From positions 1-64,000 of the forward strand of contig JBIQLN010000003.1 in assembly GCA_044464225.1 (NCBI GenBank): a stretch of 64,000 nucleotides of DNA. Reading direction: 5' to 3'. Numbering within the stretch: position 1 is the stretch's first letter; the number at the start of each line of letters is the position of its first letter. Of this stretch, positions 8,597-16,689 are shown piece by piece. A program made the position numbers and the translations under genes. Below the pieces are notes generated by a model that made no database searches, was not told the DNA's origin, and saw nothing but the letters and a program-made list of their open reading frames with translations. This DNA comes from 66-474 sp044464225. Its GTDB lineage: Bacteria > Pseudomonadota > Gammaproteobacteria > Xanthomonadales > Rhodanobacteraceae.

Positions 8597-9384
8597 GCGG
8601 CGTGCTCCGGTTCCGTGGCGGCAGGCATGCGCCCATGCCGCAGGGCGTGGGCGAGGCGGGAATAGCCATTCGATTCGGCGAGCGCGGCGGCGGCGTCCCA
8701 GTCGTAGGCGACCGAAACATGCGCCACGGTCCAGCCACGTTCGCCGCGCTCGAACAGCGCGTAGCGTGCGTGAGGCGTACCGACATTCATCACGTGCGGA
8801 TGCGGGCGGTCCCAGGCGATTGCCTGCAGGCCGACGCTGCCGGGATTCACGATCAGACGGCCGTCGGCCAGCTGCATGCTGCGCGGCATGTGGGTGTGCC
8901 CGCACAGGATCAGTTCGGCGTCGAGATCGCCGACGCGTTCGAGGACGACATCGGCGGCGGCCGGAGCGGCGCCGTGTTCGTCGACGTCTTCGAGGAAATA
9001 TTCGAGATCGCTGTCGGGCGTGCCGTGGCACAGGTGCACGCCGCCGTCCAGCCGCAGGCTGGTCGGCAGGCCGCGCAGCCAATCCAGGTGGTCGCGGGCC
9101 AGGCGCGCATGCGTGAAGGCGTCGGCTGGCCCCATGTGCTCCGGGGGCTGCTCGAGCAACTGTCGTTCGTGATTGCCGCGGATCGTCGGCAAATCGAGCG
9201 CCATCAGGCGATCGGCGGTTTCGGCCGGCTGCAACGGTCCGGAAAGAATATCGCCGAGATTGACGATCAGATCGCAGCCGCGCTTGCCGATGTCTTCCAG
9301 CACCGCGTCCAGCGCGGCGAGATTGCCATGGATGTCGGAGATCGCGGCGAAGCGGTAGCCGATGGAACTGGCGGGTGTATTCAT
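8593..9384 (-). CDS. Calcineurin-like metallophosphoesterase
   Basis: The 263-residue product carries the full set of metal ligands of the YfcE/MJ0936-type phosphoesterases: SDIHGN near residue 17, GDILSGP, RGNHER, LCHGTP and CGHTHMP. These enzymes hydrolyse phosphodiesters or phosphomonoesters with a two-metal centre; the physiological substrate is not predictable. ATG at 9384 (MNTPASSIGYRF) was chosen because the 26 in-frame residues upstream are not family-like and lie in repeat DNA. The stop overlaps the SDR start. Confidence 0.85.
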   Translation of the reverse strand: MNTPASSIGYRFAAISDIHGNLAALDAVLEDIGKRGCDLIVNLGDILSGPLQPAETADRLMALDLPTIRGNHERQLLEQPPEHMGPADAFTHARLARDHLDWLRGLPTSLRLDGGVHLCHGTPDSDLEYFLEDVDEHGAAPAAADVVLERVGDLDAELILCGHTHMPRSMQLADGRLIVNPGSVGLQAIAWDRPHPHVMNVGTPHARYALFERGERGWTVAHVSVAYDWDAAAALAESNGYSRLAHALRHGRMPAATEPEHAA

Positions 9385-9420
9385 CACGCGCTCCTGCTGG
9401 CTCTCTCGAGCAACGGCGAT

Positions 9421-9791
9421 ACAAGCTTTGTCGTCATTCCGGACGTGACGAGATCGCGACATTGCCGCCTGTCGTCATTCCGGGCGTCGCGAGGTCGCCG
9501 CATCTCCACCTGTCGTCATGCCGACCCGCGACACATCCACCTTTGTCATTCCGGACGTCGCGGAGGGGCGAGCCGGAATCGGTTTGGATCTGTTCGCAAG
9601 CCAACCGATTGACTCGCGCCATCCTTGGCGCTCGCGCTGCGCGCCGCCTGCGGCGTCCGCGTTTGCAATCCTGCAAACGCAGTCGGGTTCCGCGCTGCGC
9701 GCGGACCCGGAATGACAATGGCGATCATGTTGCCGATTCCCGATTCCCGATTCCCGATTCCCGACTCCCGACTCCCGATTCCGGGTTCCCG
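9421..9791. repeat. Cluster of REP-like repeats and a heptamer tandem repeat
   Basis: No gene is seen in this 371-bp stretch. At 9431-9560 the phrase GTCATTCCGG(A/G)CGT-CGCGA recurs about every 40-50 bases in degenerate form. At 9690-9718 a GC-rich arm ends in CCCGGAATGAC, complementary to the earlier GTCATTCCGG. At about 9733-9790 there is a tandem array of the heptamer ATTCCCG, first regular, then drifting to ACTCCCG and ATTCCGG. The array abuts the stop of the aldehyde dehydrogenase gene. Confidence 0.65.
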
Positions 9792-11324
9792 TCAAAGATC
9801 GAACTTGATCCCCTGCGCCAACGGCAGCGCATCCGACCAGTTGATGGTGTTGGTCTGGCGTCGCATGTACGCTTTCCACGCGTCCGAACCCGACTCACGT
9901 CCGCCGCCGGTTTCCTTCTCGCCGCCGAACGCACCGCCGATTTCCGCGCCCGACGTGCCGATGTTGACATTGGCGATGCCGCAATCGGAACCCGATGCGG
10001 ACAGGTATTGTTCGGCGGCCTTCAGGTTCTGCGTGAAGATCGCCGATGACAGGCCCTGGGGCACCTCGTTCTGCATCCGGATCGCGTCGTCGAGGGTCTT
10101 GAACGGCATCACGTACAGGATCGGCGCGAAGGTTTCCGTCTGCACGATTTCATCGGACGGCTGCACGCCGGTGATGATGGTCGGCTCCACGAAGTTGCCC
10201 TGGCGCTCCAGCACCGAGCCGCCGCTGACGATGCGCGCACCGCTGGCTTTCGCGGTCTTCACCGCGTTCGCGAACTGCTCGACCGCGGCCTTGCTGTTCA
10301 GCGGCCCCATCAGCGTTTCCGGGTTGGTCGGATCGCCGATCTTCTTCTCGACCTGCTGGTAGGCGTGGCGCAACTTGCCCAGCACGTCGTCGATGATCGA
10401 CTCGTGCACGAACAGGCGGCGCGTCGACGTGCATCGCTGGCCCGCGGTGCCGACCGCGCCGAACACGATCGCCGGGATCGCGAGGCCGAGATCCGCAGAG
10501 CGGTCCAGGATGATGGCATTGTTGCCGCCCAGTTCCAGCAGCGAGCGGCCCATGCGTGCCGCCACGCGCTCGCCGACCGTGCGGCCGACCCTGGTGGAAC
10601 CGGTGAAGCTGATCAGCGGAACGCGCTTGTCATCGACGAACTTCTGCGCGAGCTCGTTGCCGGCGTCGTTGAACAGGTAGAAGATCTCCGGAAAACCACC
10701 GGCCTTCAGCGCTTCGTTGCAGATGCGGATCGACGCGATCGCCGACAGCGGCGTCTTCGGCGAAGGCTTCCAGATGCACACATTTCCGCACACCGCGGCG
10801 ATGAACGCGTTCCAGCTCCACACCGCGACGGGGAAGTTGAAGGCGCTGATGATGCCGACGATGCCGAGCGGGTGCCATTGCTCGTACATGCGGTGGCCCG
10901 GGCGCTCGGAATGCATCGACAGGCCGTACAGCATGCGCGACTGGCCCACCGCGAAGTCGGCGATGTCGATCATCTCCTGTACTTCGCCGTCACCTTCGGG
11001 TTTGATCTTGCCCATTTCCAGGGCCACCAGCGAGCCGAGTGCGTCCTTGTGTTCGCGCAGCGCCTGCGCGCACAGTCGCACCGCTTCGCCTCGCTTGGGG
11101 GCTGGGACATTGCGCCACTCCGCGAACACCTTCTGCGCGTTGCGCACGATGGTTTCGTAATCCGCATCGCTGGTCGCATGCACCTTCGCCAGCGGCTCAT
11201 TGGTGGCGGGGTTCAGGGGCTCCAGGACACCGGCGTCGGTGGTTTTCGACCACGCGTCGTTACCGAGGAAAGTGCCGGAATTGGTGTCGGAGAGGCCGAG
11301 CGCGGAAAGGATGGGGTGGGTCAT
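9792..11324 (-). CDS. Aldehyde dehydrogenase, alpha-aminoadipic semialdehyde (ALDH7) type
   Basis: The 510-residue enzyme matches the ALDH7 subfamily, which oxidises alpha-aminoadipic semialdehyde/piperideine-6-carboxylate in lysine breakdown. Visible are the NAD-binding ISFTGSTRVGR, the general-base glutamate in LELGGNNAIIL and the nucleophile in GQRCTSTRRL. The extended PLNPATNEPLAKV start and GEKETGGGRESGSD near the end are also typical. ATG at 11324 has an AGGAG site just upstream; a TACAAT-like -10 lies at 11373-11378 (minus strand), but no good -35 is seen. No other lysine catabolic gene is in the window, so the substrate is inferred from family resemblance alone. Confidence 0.85.
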   Translation of the reverse strand: MTHPILSALGLSDTNSGTFLGNDAWSKTTDAGVLEPLNPATNEPLAKVHATSDADYETIVRNAQKVFAEWRNVPAPKRGEAVRLCAQALREHKDALGSLVALEMGKIKPEGDGEVQEMIDIADFAVGQSRMLYGLSMHSERPGHRMYEQWHPLGIVGIISAFNFPVAVWSWNAFIAAVCGNVCIWKPSPKTPLSAIASIRICNEALKAGGFPEIFYLFNDAGNELAQKFVDDKRVPLISFTGSTRVGRTVGERVAARMGRSLLELGGNNAIILDRSADLGLAIPAIVFGAVGTAGQRCTSTRRLFVHESIIDDVLGKLRHAYQQVEKKIGDPTNPETLMGPLNSKAAVEQFANAVKTAKASGARIVSGGSVLERQGNFVEPTIITGVQPSDEIVQTETFAPILYVMPFKTLDDAIRMQNEVPQGLSSAIFTQNLKAAEQYLSASGSDCGIANVNIGTSGAEIGGAFGGEKETGGGRESGSDAWKAYMRRQTNTINWSDALPLAQGIKFDL

Positions 11325-11446
11325 GCAGGCTCCTGTGTCCGCTGCAGGTGCAGCGCGTGAAATCAATCGGACATTGTAGCAGCGCGCGAAAACACGGCGG
11401 CCCCGCGCGGCGAATGCCGGGAGGCGGATTGAATCCCGCAAGGGAA

Positions 11447-11523
11447 TGGCGACCCCGGCCCGATTCGAACGGGCGACCTTCCCCTTAGGAGGGGGACGCT
11501 CTATCCAGCTGAGCTACGGGGCC
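11447..11523 (-). tRNA. tRNA-Arg (anticodon CCT)
   Basis: The minus strand gives GGCCCCG pairing with CGGGGTC as a 7-bp acceptor stem, a D arm in AGCTCAGCTGGATAGAGC and the anticodon loop CTCCTAA flanked by TCCCC/GGGGA. The T loop is GTTCGAATC. The encoded 3' CCA is at 11447-11449. The anticodon CCT reads the rare arginine codon AGG. Its first 19 nt recur in the repeats just upstream (see 11524-11892). Confidence 0.95.
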
Positions 11524-11892
11524 AGATTGTGGATTTTCGCACGAGCCATCCATGGCGCGATCATCCGCTCGCCATCCATGGCTCGCCGGNNNNNNNNNNN
11601 NNNNNNNNNNNNNNNNNNNNNNNNNNNNNNNNNNNNNNNNNNNNNNNNNNNNNNNNNNNNNNNNNNNNNNNNNNNNNNNNNNNNNNNNNTTCCGTTCGCG
11701 CGAGCATCCACCGGATGCTCGCAAGCGCTCACGCAACCACCAGCTGAGCTACGGGGCCAGATTGTGGATTCTCGCACGAGCCCTCCATGGCGCGATCATC
11801 CGCTCGCCATCCATGGCCGCCGGTTCCGTTCGCGCGAGCATCCACCGGATGCTCGCAAGCGCTCACGCAACCACCAGCCGAGCTGCGGGGCC
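11524..11892 (-). repeat. Tandem ~134-bp units each ending in the 5' end of the tRNA
   Basis: Upstream of the tRNA a unit of about 134 bp is repeated. Each unit holds, on the minus strand, a copy of the first 19 nt of tRNA-Arg (at 11740-11758, and with changes at 11874-11892). A 10-bp-stem hairpin GCGAGCATCC-ACC-GGATGCTCGC follows (11700-11722 and 11834-11856), then a CCATGG-rich spacer. Unit 11759-11892 is complete. The other is split by the N gap: 66 bp before and 69 bp after it add up to one unit. Confidence 0.85.
11590..11689. other. Assembly gap (100 N)
   Basis: Exactly 100 unknown bases interrupt the tRNA-linked repeat. Flanking sequence (GCTCGCCGG before, TTCCGTTCGCG after) corresponds to adjacent positions in the intact unit. 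The gap therefore most likely hides a whole number of further repeat units, possibly zero. Confidence 0.95.
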
Positions 11893-11996
11893 GCAACCGC
11901 GCAATTTTCGCATGATTGCGGCGTTCGCGCCGCATACACGTTTTGCATGCCAGCATGCGGCATCGTGGTTTTGCCGGCGCGGCAAAGGAAGTCTGG

Positions 11997-13076
11997 ATGG
12001 GGCGACGAATCCTGTATGGCGTCTACCACTGGGGTCTCGGACACGCGACGCGCAGCCTCGGATTGATCCGCGCGCTGCTGGAACGGGGCGATCACGTGAT
12101 CGTGATGATCCAGCCGGGCCCCGGCATGCGGTTGCTGCAGTCGGAACTGGGCGACGCCTGCGAATACTTTCCCTTTCGCGATACACCGGCGCCATTCAGC
12201 CGCTACCCGGCCGTGTTCTACCTGCGCATGTCGGCCTCGATGCCGTGGGTGCTGGCGGGTTTTCGCCGGGAACATCGCATGACCGAGGCGTTGGTGGCGC
12301 AACGGCGTCTCGATTGCGTGATTTCGGACAGCCGCTTCGGGGTGTGGTCGCGCGTGGTGCCGAGCTATTGCATCCTGCACTCGATCCATCAGGTGGTGCC
12401 GTTCTTCAGCGGCTTCACCCAGCGGGTCGCCGAATGGGGCCAGCGCCGTTTGTTGCGCGGCTTCACCCGGATACTGATTCCGGATGTCGCGGAAAACGGC
12501 GGCCTGTCGGGCTGGCTCGGTCACGATCCGGAATTCGACTGGGGCGATGGTCGGCTGCTGTACATCGGACCGTTGTCGAGCGTCCAGCCCATGGACGTGG
12601 AGCAGGACATCGACGTGTTCTTTTCCGTGTCCGGCATCGAGCCCCAGCGTGGCCTGCTGGAAGATCTGGTGCTCGAATCGTTGCCGAAGCTGTCGGGCCG
12701 GATCGTGGTGACGCTGGGCCAACCCGGCGAAGGCGACGCCGTACGCGAGATCCACGGCGCCACCGTGTACGGCTACCTCGACCGCGAACGCCAGGCGGAA
12801 ATGCTCAACCGCGCGAAGCTGGTGATGACGCGTTCGGGCTACACGACGCTGATGGAACTGGCGGCCCTGGGACGCAAGGCGCTGTTCGTGGCAACACCGG
12901 GGCAAAGCGAGCAGGAATACCTGGCGCGCTTCCACCGCGACAAGGGGCATGTATGGTCCGAGGAGCAAAAGCACCTGGACCTGCCGCGGGACATCGAGCG
13001 TGCACGCGCGGCCTCGGGCATCCCCCGCCTGGACGCGGCAGCGTCAGTCGGACGGTTTCTCGCCGCCATCGCCTGA
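11997..13076 (+). CDS. GT-B fold glycosyltransferase (MurG/GT28-like)
   Basis: The 359-residue protein begins MGRRILYGVYHWGLGHATRS, the glycine-rich N-terminal loop of GT-B enzymes that use UDP-sugars. Its C-terminal half has VTLGQPG, the acceptor-side MTRSGYTTLMELAALG and PGQSEQEYLA, which resemble the nucleotide-sugar site of MurG and MGDG-synthase relatives. No signal peptide or transmembrane helix is seen. ATG at 11997 has an AAAGGAAG ribosome-binding site. The last 33 bases overlap the convergent UPF0104 gene. Acceptor and sugar are unknown; the adjacent hopanoid and membrane-lipid operon makes a lipid acceptor an attractive guess. Confidence 0.75.
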   Translation: MGRRILYGVYHWGLGHATRSLGLIRALLERGDHVIVMIQPGPGMRLLQSELGDACEYFPFRDTPAPFSRYPAVFYLRMSASMPWVLAGFRREHRMTEALVAQRRLDCVISDSRFGVWSRVVPSYCILHSIHQVVPFFSGFTQRVAEWGQRRLLRGFTRILIPDVAENGGLSGWLGHDPEFDWGDGRLLYIGPLSSVQPMDVEQDIDVFFSVSGIEPQRGLLEDLVLESLPKLSGRIVVTLGQPGEGDAVREIHGATVYGYLDRERQAEMLNRAKLVMTRSGYTTLMELAALGRKALFVATPGQSEQEYLARFHRDKGHVWSEEQKHLDLPRDIERARAASGIPRLDAAASVGRFLAAIA

Positions 13077-14063
13077 GTCTTCCTTGTCCTCGTGCTTGTT
13101 GGACTCCGTCGGCATTTCGCGCCAGGTGGTGCCGACGATCGGCAGGCACAGCAACCAGATCGAGCCGGTCCACACGATGCGAAATCCCAGCATCATCGCC
13201 AGTCCATCGGTGTAGCCGATGCCCCAAGCGCGCGCAATCACCATGCCGAGCAAGTCGACCGTGCCGATCTGGCTGACCAGTCCGGCACCGATCAGGATGA
13301 CCGCGAGCGAAAACATGTAGATGCTTGTGGCGTCGAGATAGCTGAGGTGCTGCACGTGCATCCCGCGCCCGACTTGCCAGAACGCGGTGCCGAGCGCGCC
13401 GAGATAGATGGCGGCCAGCACCAGGCTTATGGCGATGGTGGACGGTGTGCACAGCTTGCGCAGACCGTCCAGCAATTCGATGCCGCCTTTCGCGATTTTC
13501 TTCAACCACTCCCGGTGGAAGCGCTGCGGCAATTTGCGGGCCTTGTCCTCGAACAGCAGTGCGGTCGCCACCGCCGCGATGAACAGCACCAGCAGCGCCA
13601 CCGAGATCCAGCGCACCTCGCTCCAGCCGGGTATCGTGATGACGGCGAGAAACAGGAACACGGTCGCGATCTCGACCAGAAGCATCATCACCGTCGCCGC
13701 CGAGCTGCGGCCGACGTGCACGCGCCGCGAAGCCGACAGCACCCAGTTCTGCGAAAACAACCCCAGCGGCAGCGTCACGGTGAGTTCGCCCACCGCGAAC
13801 GCAAGCCAGAACGGCCGCGGCGGAATGCACACGTCGATCCTTCGCAGCATCAGGCGCAGCTGCACGGCCTTGCATCCCAGGTAGATCGCCGCGCCGCCGA
13901 CCGAGATGCCCAGCACGCGAAGCGGTAGGTCGCGCAGGCGCGCCACCACCTTGCCGAGATCACCGAGGTTGAACGCGAACACCAGCAATGCCGCAGCCAG
14001 CAGCACCGGCAGGATCACCTGCGGTTTCAGGACGGCACGCGCATGCGTGAAGATCTTCAGCAT
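13044..14063 (-). CDS. UPF0104 / lysylphosphatidylglycerol-synthase-type transmembrane protein
   Basis: The 339-residue protein consists mostly of about eight hydrophobic helices and matches the MprF-like transmembrane (UPF0104) family, without any aminoacyl-transferase domain. Typical are LPLRVLGISVGGAAIYLG, an AFAVGELTVTLPLG segment and SQIGTVDLLGMVIARAWG. The C terminus is charged (TESNKHEDKEDSGD). Such proteins occur beside lipid-glycosylation and hopanoid genes and are proposed to move lipids across the membrane, but this is unproven. ATG at 14063 overlaps the preceding acyltransferase by seven bases. It is the last gene of the hopanoid operon and converges on the glycosyltransferase gene with a 33-bp antisense overlap. 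Confidence 0.75.
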   Translation of the reverse strand: MLKIFTHARAVLKPQVILPVLLAAALLVFAFNLGDLGKVVARLRDLPLRVLGISVGGAAIYLGCKAVQLRLMLRRIDVCIPPRPFWLAFAVGELTVTLPLGLFSQNWVLSASRRVHVGRSSAATVMMLLVEIATVFLFLAVITIPGWSEVRWISVALLVLFIAAVATALLFEDKARKLPQRFHREWLKKIAKGGIELLDGLRKLCTPSTIAISLVLAAIYLGALGTAFWQVGRGMHVQHLSYLDATSIYMFSLAVILIGAGLVSQIGTVDLLGMVIARAWGIGYTDGLAMMLGFRIVWTGSIWLLCLPIVGTTWREMPTESNKHEDKEDSGDGGEKPSD

Positions 14064-15340
14064 GGCAACACCCGATCGACGTCGGGCAGAAGATCGGCGA
14101 GGCTGTTGTCGAGGTAGCGCACGACCCCGGCCGGCGTGCGCCAGCCGGGCTCCGCGTCTTGCGGGACGGTGTTGCGGAATCGGCCTCGGCGGGTGCATGC
14201 CACCAGCCGTTTGCGCTGGAGCCAGTGCAAGCGTTCGGACGCGAGTTGATGGATGTCGGCGCGCGCAAACAGCGGGTCCGGCAAGGCACCGCGTTCGTAC
14301 ACCTTCGAGACGCCATGGTTCAACCAGTGCCCCAGGTCGCGCGCGGTGAAAGCCTGCGGGCCGTGCGACAGGAAGCGCGCGAGCAGGTGGCTCGGCGTGA
14401 TCGGCACGTTGTCCAGGATCGCGCGTCGCAGCGACCTATCGAAGGCGCGTCGATCCAGCGAGGTGTCGGCGCGGAACCGTTCGCCGATGCGGATCACCAC
14501 GCGTGATCGCCCCGGCGCCAGCGTGTCGTAGCCTATCGCCATCGGCTGGATCCACGGCGGCGCGCGGGTGGTGCGGACAAGCCGGAAAAAACCTTCGCGG
14601 ATGCGTCCGAAGTGGCCGTCCATCGAAATGGTCCCTTCCGGCGAAAAATACACGCAGCAGCCGCGATCGATGCGGCTCGCGAAGTGCGCGATCTGTGCAT
14701 CCACCACCGCGCGGAATGCCGGCAGGAGTTTCCTGAAGGCGGGAAGCGAAATTCGCCGCAGGCCCCACCAGGATTCGAGCGGCAGGTCGCGGCGCCCGAG
14801 CGCCGCCTGCACCGAACAACCGCCGGGGGAGAGCGCGGTTTCGCGGCGGCCGCGCGCATTCAGCAACGACCAGCAGTCGTCATCGCCGCAGTCTTCATCG
14901 CACAGGGCGAGCAGCGTTTCGCCCAACGTGAATTCGCGCACCCGCCGCATCGGTTCGGTGCGCCCGAGAGGGAAAAACCACGCCAGCGAAATGCGGCCCA
15001 TCAGCGCCGACAGCGGTGCCGGCCAGTGCACGGTCAGGCGCGACAGGATGCCGGGGCGGAACAGGTCCTCGCGCGTGGCATAGAACGGTGGCGTACCTTC
15101 GAAGCGCAAACCGCGCCGGTGCCCGAGCACGTTGCCCAGCATCGGTCCGTCGACGTCGCGCTGGTGGTTGGATGCGATCAGCGAACCTGGCGCAAGTTCG
15201 AAATTCGCGGGCGCGACGATCTCGCGGTCGTAGGCCGTCCGGATCCAAAGGTCGAAGCCCATCTGCAGCAGCCAGTTGCCGACCGGATGCGCGTCGATCA
15301 CGTCGTCGGGCAGGCGCGTCCATGCTCCGTGCGTGGTCAT
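14057..15340 (-). CDS. PlsC-like glycerolipid acyltransferase
   Basis: The product has the two acyltransferase blocks of the PlsC/lysophospholipid acyltransferase superfamily: SNHQRDVDGPM (an NHx4D-type catalytic motif) near residue 70 and YFSPEGTISMDG near residue 240. The spacing between them is larger than in PlsC, and an extra C-terminal region of ~130 residues contains a helical ERLHWLQRKRL segment. ATG at 15340 (MTTHGAW) is chosen; an in-frame ATG at 15364 is possible. The gene overlaps the UPF0104 gene and follows hpnB after ~200 bp. An acyl donor and acceptor cannot be assigned, though a hopanoid or phospholipid acceptor would suit the operon. Confidence 0.75.
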   Translation of the reverse strand: MTTHGAWTRLPDDVIDAHPVGNWLLQMGFDLWIRTAYDREIVAPANFELAPGSLIASNHQRDVDGPMLGNVLGHRRGLRFEGTPPFYATREDLFRPGILSRLTVHWPAPLSALMGRISLAWFFPLGRTEPMRRVREFTLGETLLALCDEDCGDDDCWSLLNARGRRETALSPGGCSVQAALGRRDLPLESWWGLRRISLPAFRKLLPAFRAVVDAQIAHFASRIDRGCCVYFSPEGTISMDGHFGRIREGFFRLVRTTRAPPWIQPMAIGYDTLAPGRSRVVIRIGERFRADTSLDRRAFDRSLRRAILDNVPITPSHLLARFLSHGPQAFTARDLGHWLNHGVSKVYERGALPDPLFARADIHQLASERLHWLQRKRLVACTRRGRFRNTVPQDAEPGWRTPAGVVRYLDNSLADLLPDVDRVLPC

Positions 15341-15546
15341 CGCTGGCGTTGCTCTCTGCTGCATTCATCGAGGCCTGTTGACGTCATCCCGCGCGAGGCG
15401 CGCCGCATCGCATGGCAGCCGCTGGGGAGCAATCGCCCTTGGTCGGCATGGCTGCGGCATCGCTGGTTCGTGCATCGACATGCATTCTCCTCACTCTTCC
15501 TTTCCCTGCGGGAAGGGATCGCCGGCACGGCCGCAACGGCATGGTG

Positions 15547-16674
15547 TCAGCAGACCCTCGCTCCGCGTCGGTAACGCCGGCCCTTCCAGACCGAACGCGT
15601 GCCGGTGAACGCCCGCCACGCCGAATACCATGTCGCCCCAAGAAAAAACGTTGCAGCCAGCGGCAGCAGCAGCCCGGAAAGCGGATTGCGGCGGTAGTAC
15701 GCCAGTGTCGGCAGATAGCACGCGAGCATCGCGAGCAGGCCCAGCAGTCCGACCGCGCGGGCGTGCGTCGGGCCGAAGGCGAGCGCCAGCACGGGAACCC
15801 AGAAAGCCACGATCAACAATGCGGAAACGGCCAGTGTCAGCAGCAGCGATTCGCGCAGCTGCACGAATGCGCTGCGCGCGATCATGTGTGCGATGTCACG
15901 GAGGTTCGCGGAACGCTGGCTGGTTGCGCCGTGCGTCAGGCCGATCCAACAGCGGTAGCCCTTTCGCTTCACGCGTGCGGCGAGCGTGCAGTCATCGATG
16001 ATGGCACCACGCCAGGCGCCGAACCCGCCGGCATCGAGCAGCGCGCTGCGATCGACAAGCACCACCCCGCCCGCCGCCGCGGCGACGCGCGAAGCCGGCG
16101 CGTTCGCGAGGGCGAAGGGGTAGAGCAGCTTGAAGAAATACACGAACGCGGGCAGCAGCCAGCGCGCGGCGAGGCTTCGCCAGCACGGTTCCGCACACAG
16201 GGAGACCAGCGCGTACCCTTCATCGGCCTTGCGCCGCAGCGCGGCAAGCATGCCTGGAGCGAGGCGGATGTCGGCGTCCAGCAACAACACCCACGGCGTG
16301 GCGACGCGGTCGAGTCCTTGTTGCAAGGCCCACAGCTTGCCGGTCCAGCCTGGCGGTGGTGCCGTTCCGGCGAGCACGGTCAGACGCGGCAATCCGCTCG
16401 TGCGGGCGACGGACGTGGTGGCGTCGGCGGATTGGTCGTCGATCACGATGACCTGCGCCGCCGGCGCGGCGACCGCCAGTGCGCGCAATGTTTCGCCGAT
16501 GACGCCCGCCTCGTCGCGGGCGGGAATCAATACCGCGAGATCGTCAGGCGGTGGCGATGCCGGTCGCCCCTGTTCGGCTTCCAAGCGTTCGCGGCAAAGC
16601 CACGCCGCCCACGGGGCCAGCAACACGCCGGCCCAGCATGCCAGTGCGAGGGCGGCGAGGATCAGGATGGCCAT
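15547..16674 (-). CDS. hpnB: Hopene-associated glycosyltransferase HpnB
   Basis: This is a 375-residue family 2 glycosyltransferase with an N-terminal membrane helix, an AVLIPARDEAGVIGETL nucleotide-sugar site and VIVIDDQSAD. It also has the metal-binding DAD in LLLDADIRL, and a C-terminal part with about four helices. Sequence and neighbourhood match HpnB, a conserved but biochemically undefined member of hopanoid clusters, thought to glycosylate hopanoid intermediates. It follows hpnH by 15 bp. Between it and the next operon gene is a ~200-bp segment (15341-15546) with a GTCATCCCGC repeat-like sequence and no gene. Confidence 0.88.
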   Translation of the reverse strand: MAILILAALALACWAGVLLAPWAAWLCRERLEAEQGRPASPPPDDLAVLIPARDEAGVIGETLRALAVAAPAAQVIVIDDQSADATTSVARTSGLPRLTVLAGTAPPPGWTGKLWALQQGLDRVATPWVLLLDADIRLAPGMLAALRRKADEGYALVSLCAEPCWRSLAARWLLPAFVYFFKLLYPFALANAPASRVAAAAGGVVLVDRSALLDAGGFGAWRGAIIDDCTLAARVKRKGYRCWIGLTHGATSQRSANLRDIAHMIARSAFVQLRESLLLTLAVSALLIVAFWVPVLALAFGPTHARAVGLLGLLAMLACYLPTLAYYRRNPLSGLLLPLAATFFLGATWYSAWRAFTGTRSVWKGRRYRRGARVC

Positions 16675-16689
16675 GGCCGATTGCGGACG

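Noticed and set aside
11524..11892. CRISPR array near the tRNA.
   Set aside because: Units are ~134 bp, nearly identical over their full length, and include tRNA sequence; there are no unique spacers and no cas genes.
11447..11892. Attachment site of an integrated element at the tRNA-Arg gene.
   Set aside because: No integrase is nearby and the duplicated part is the tRNA 5' end, not the 3' end usually used as an att core.
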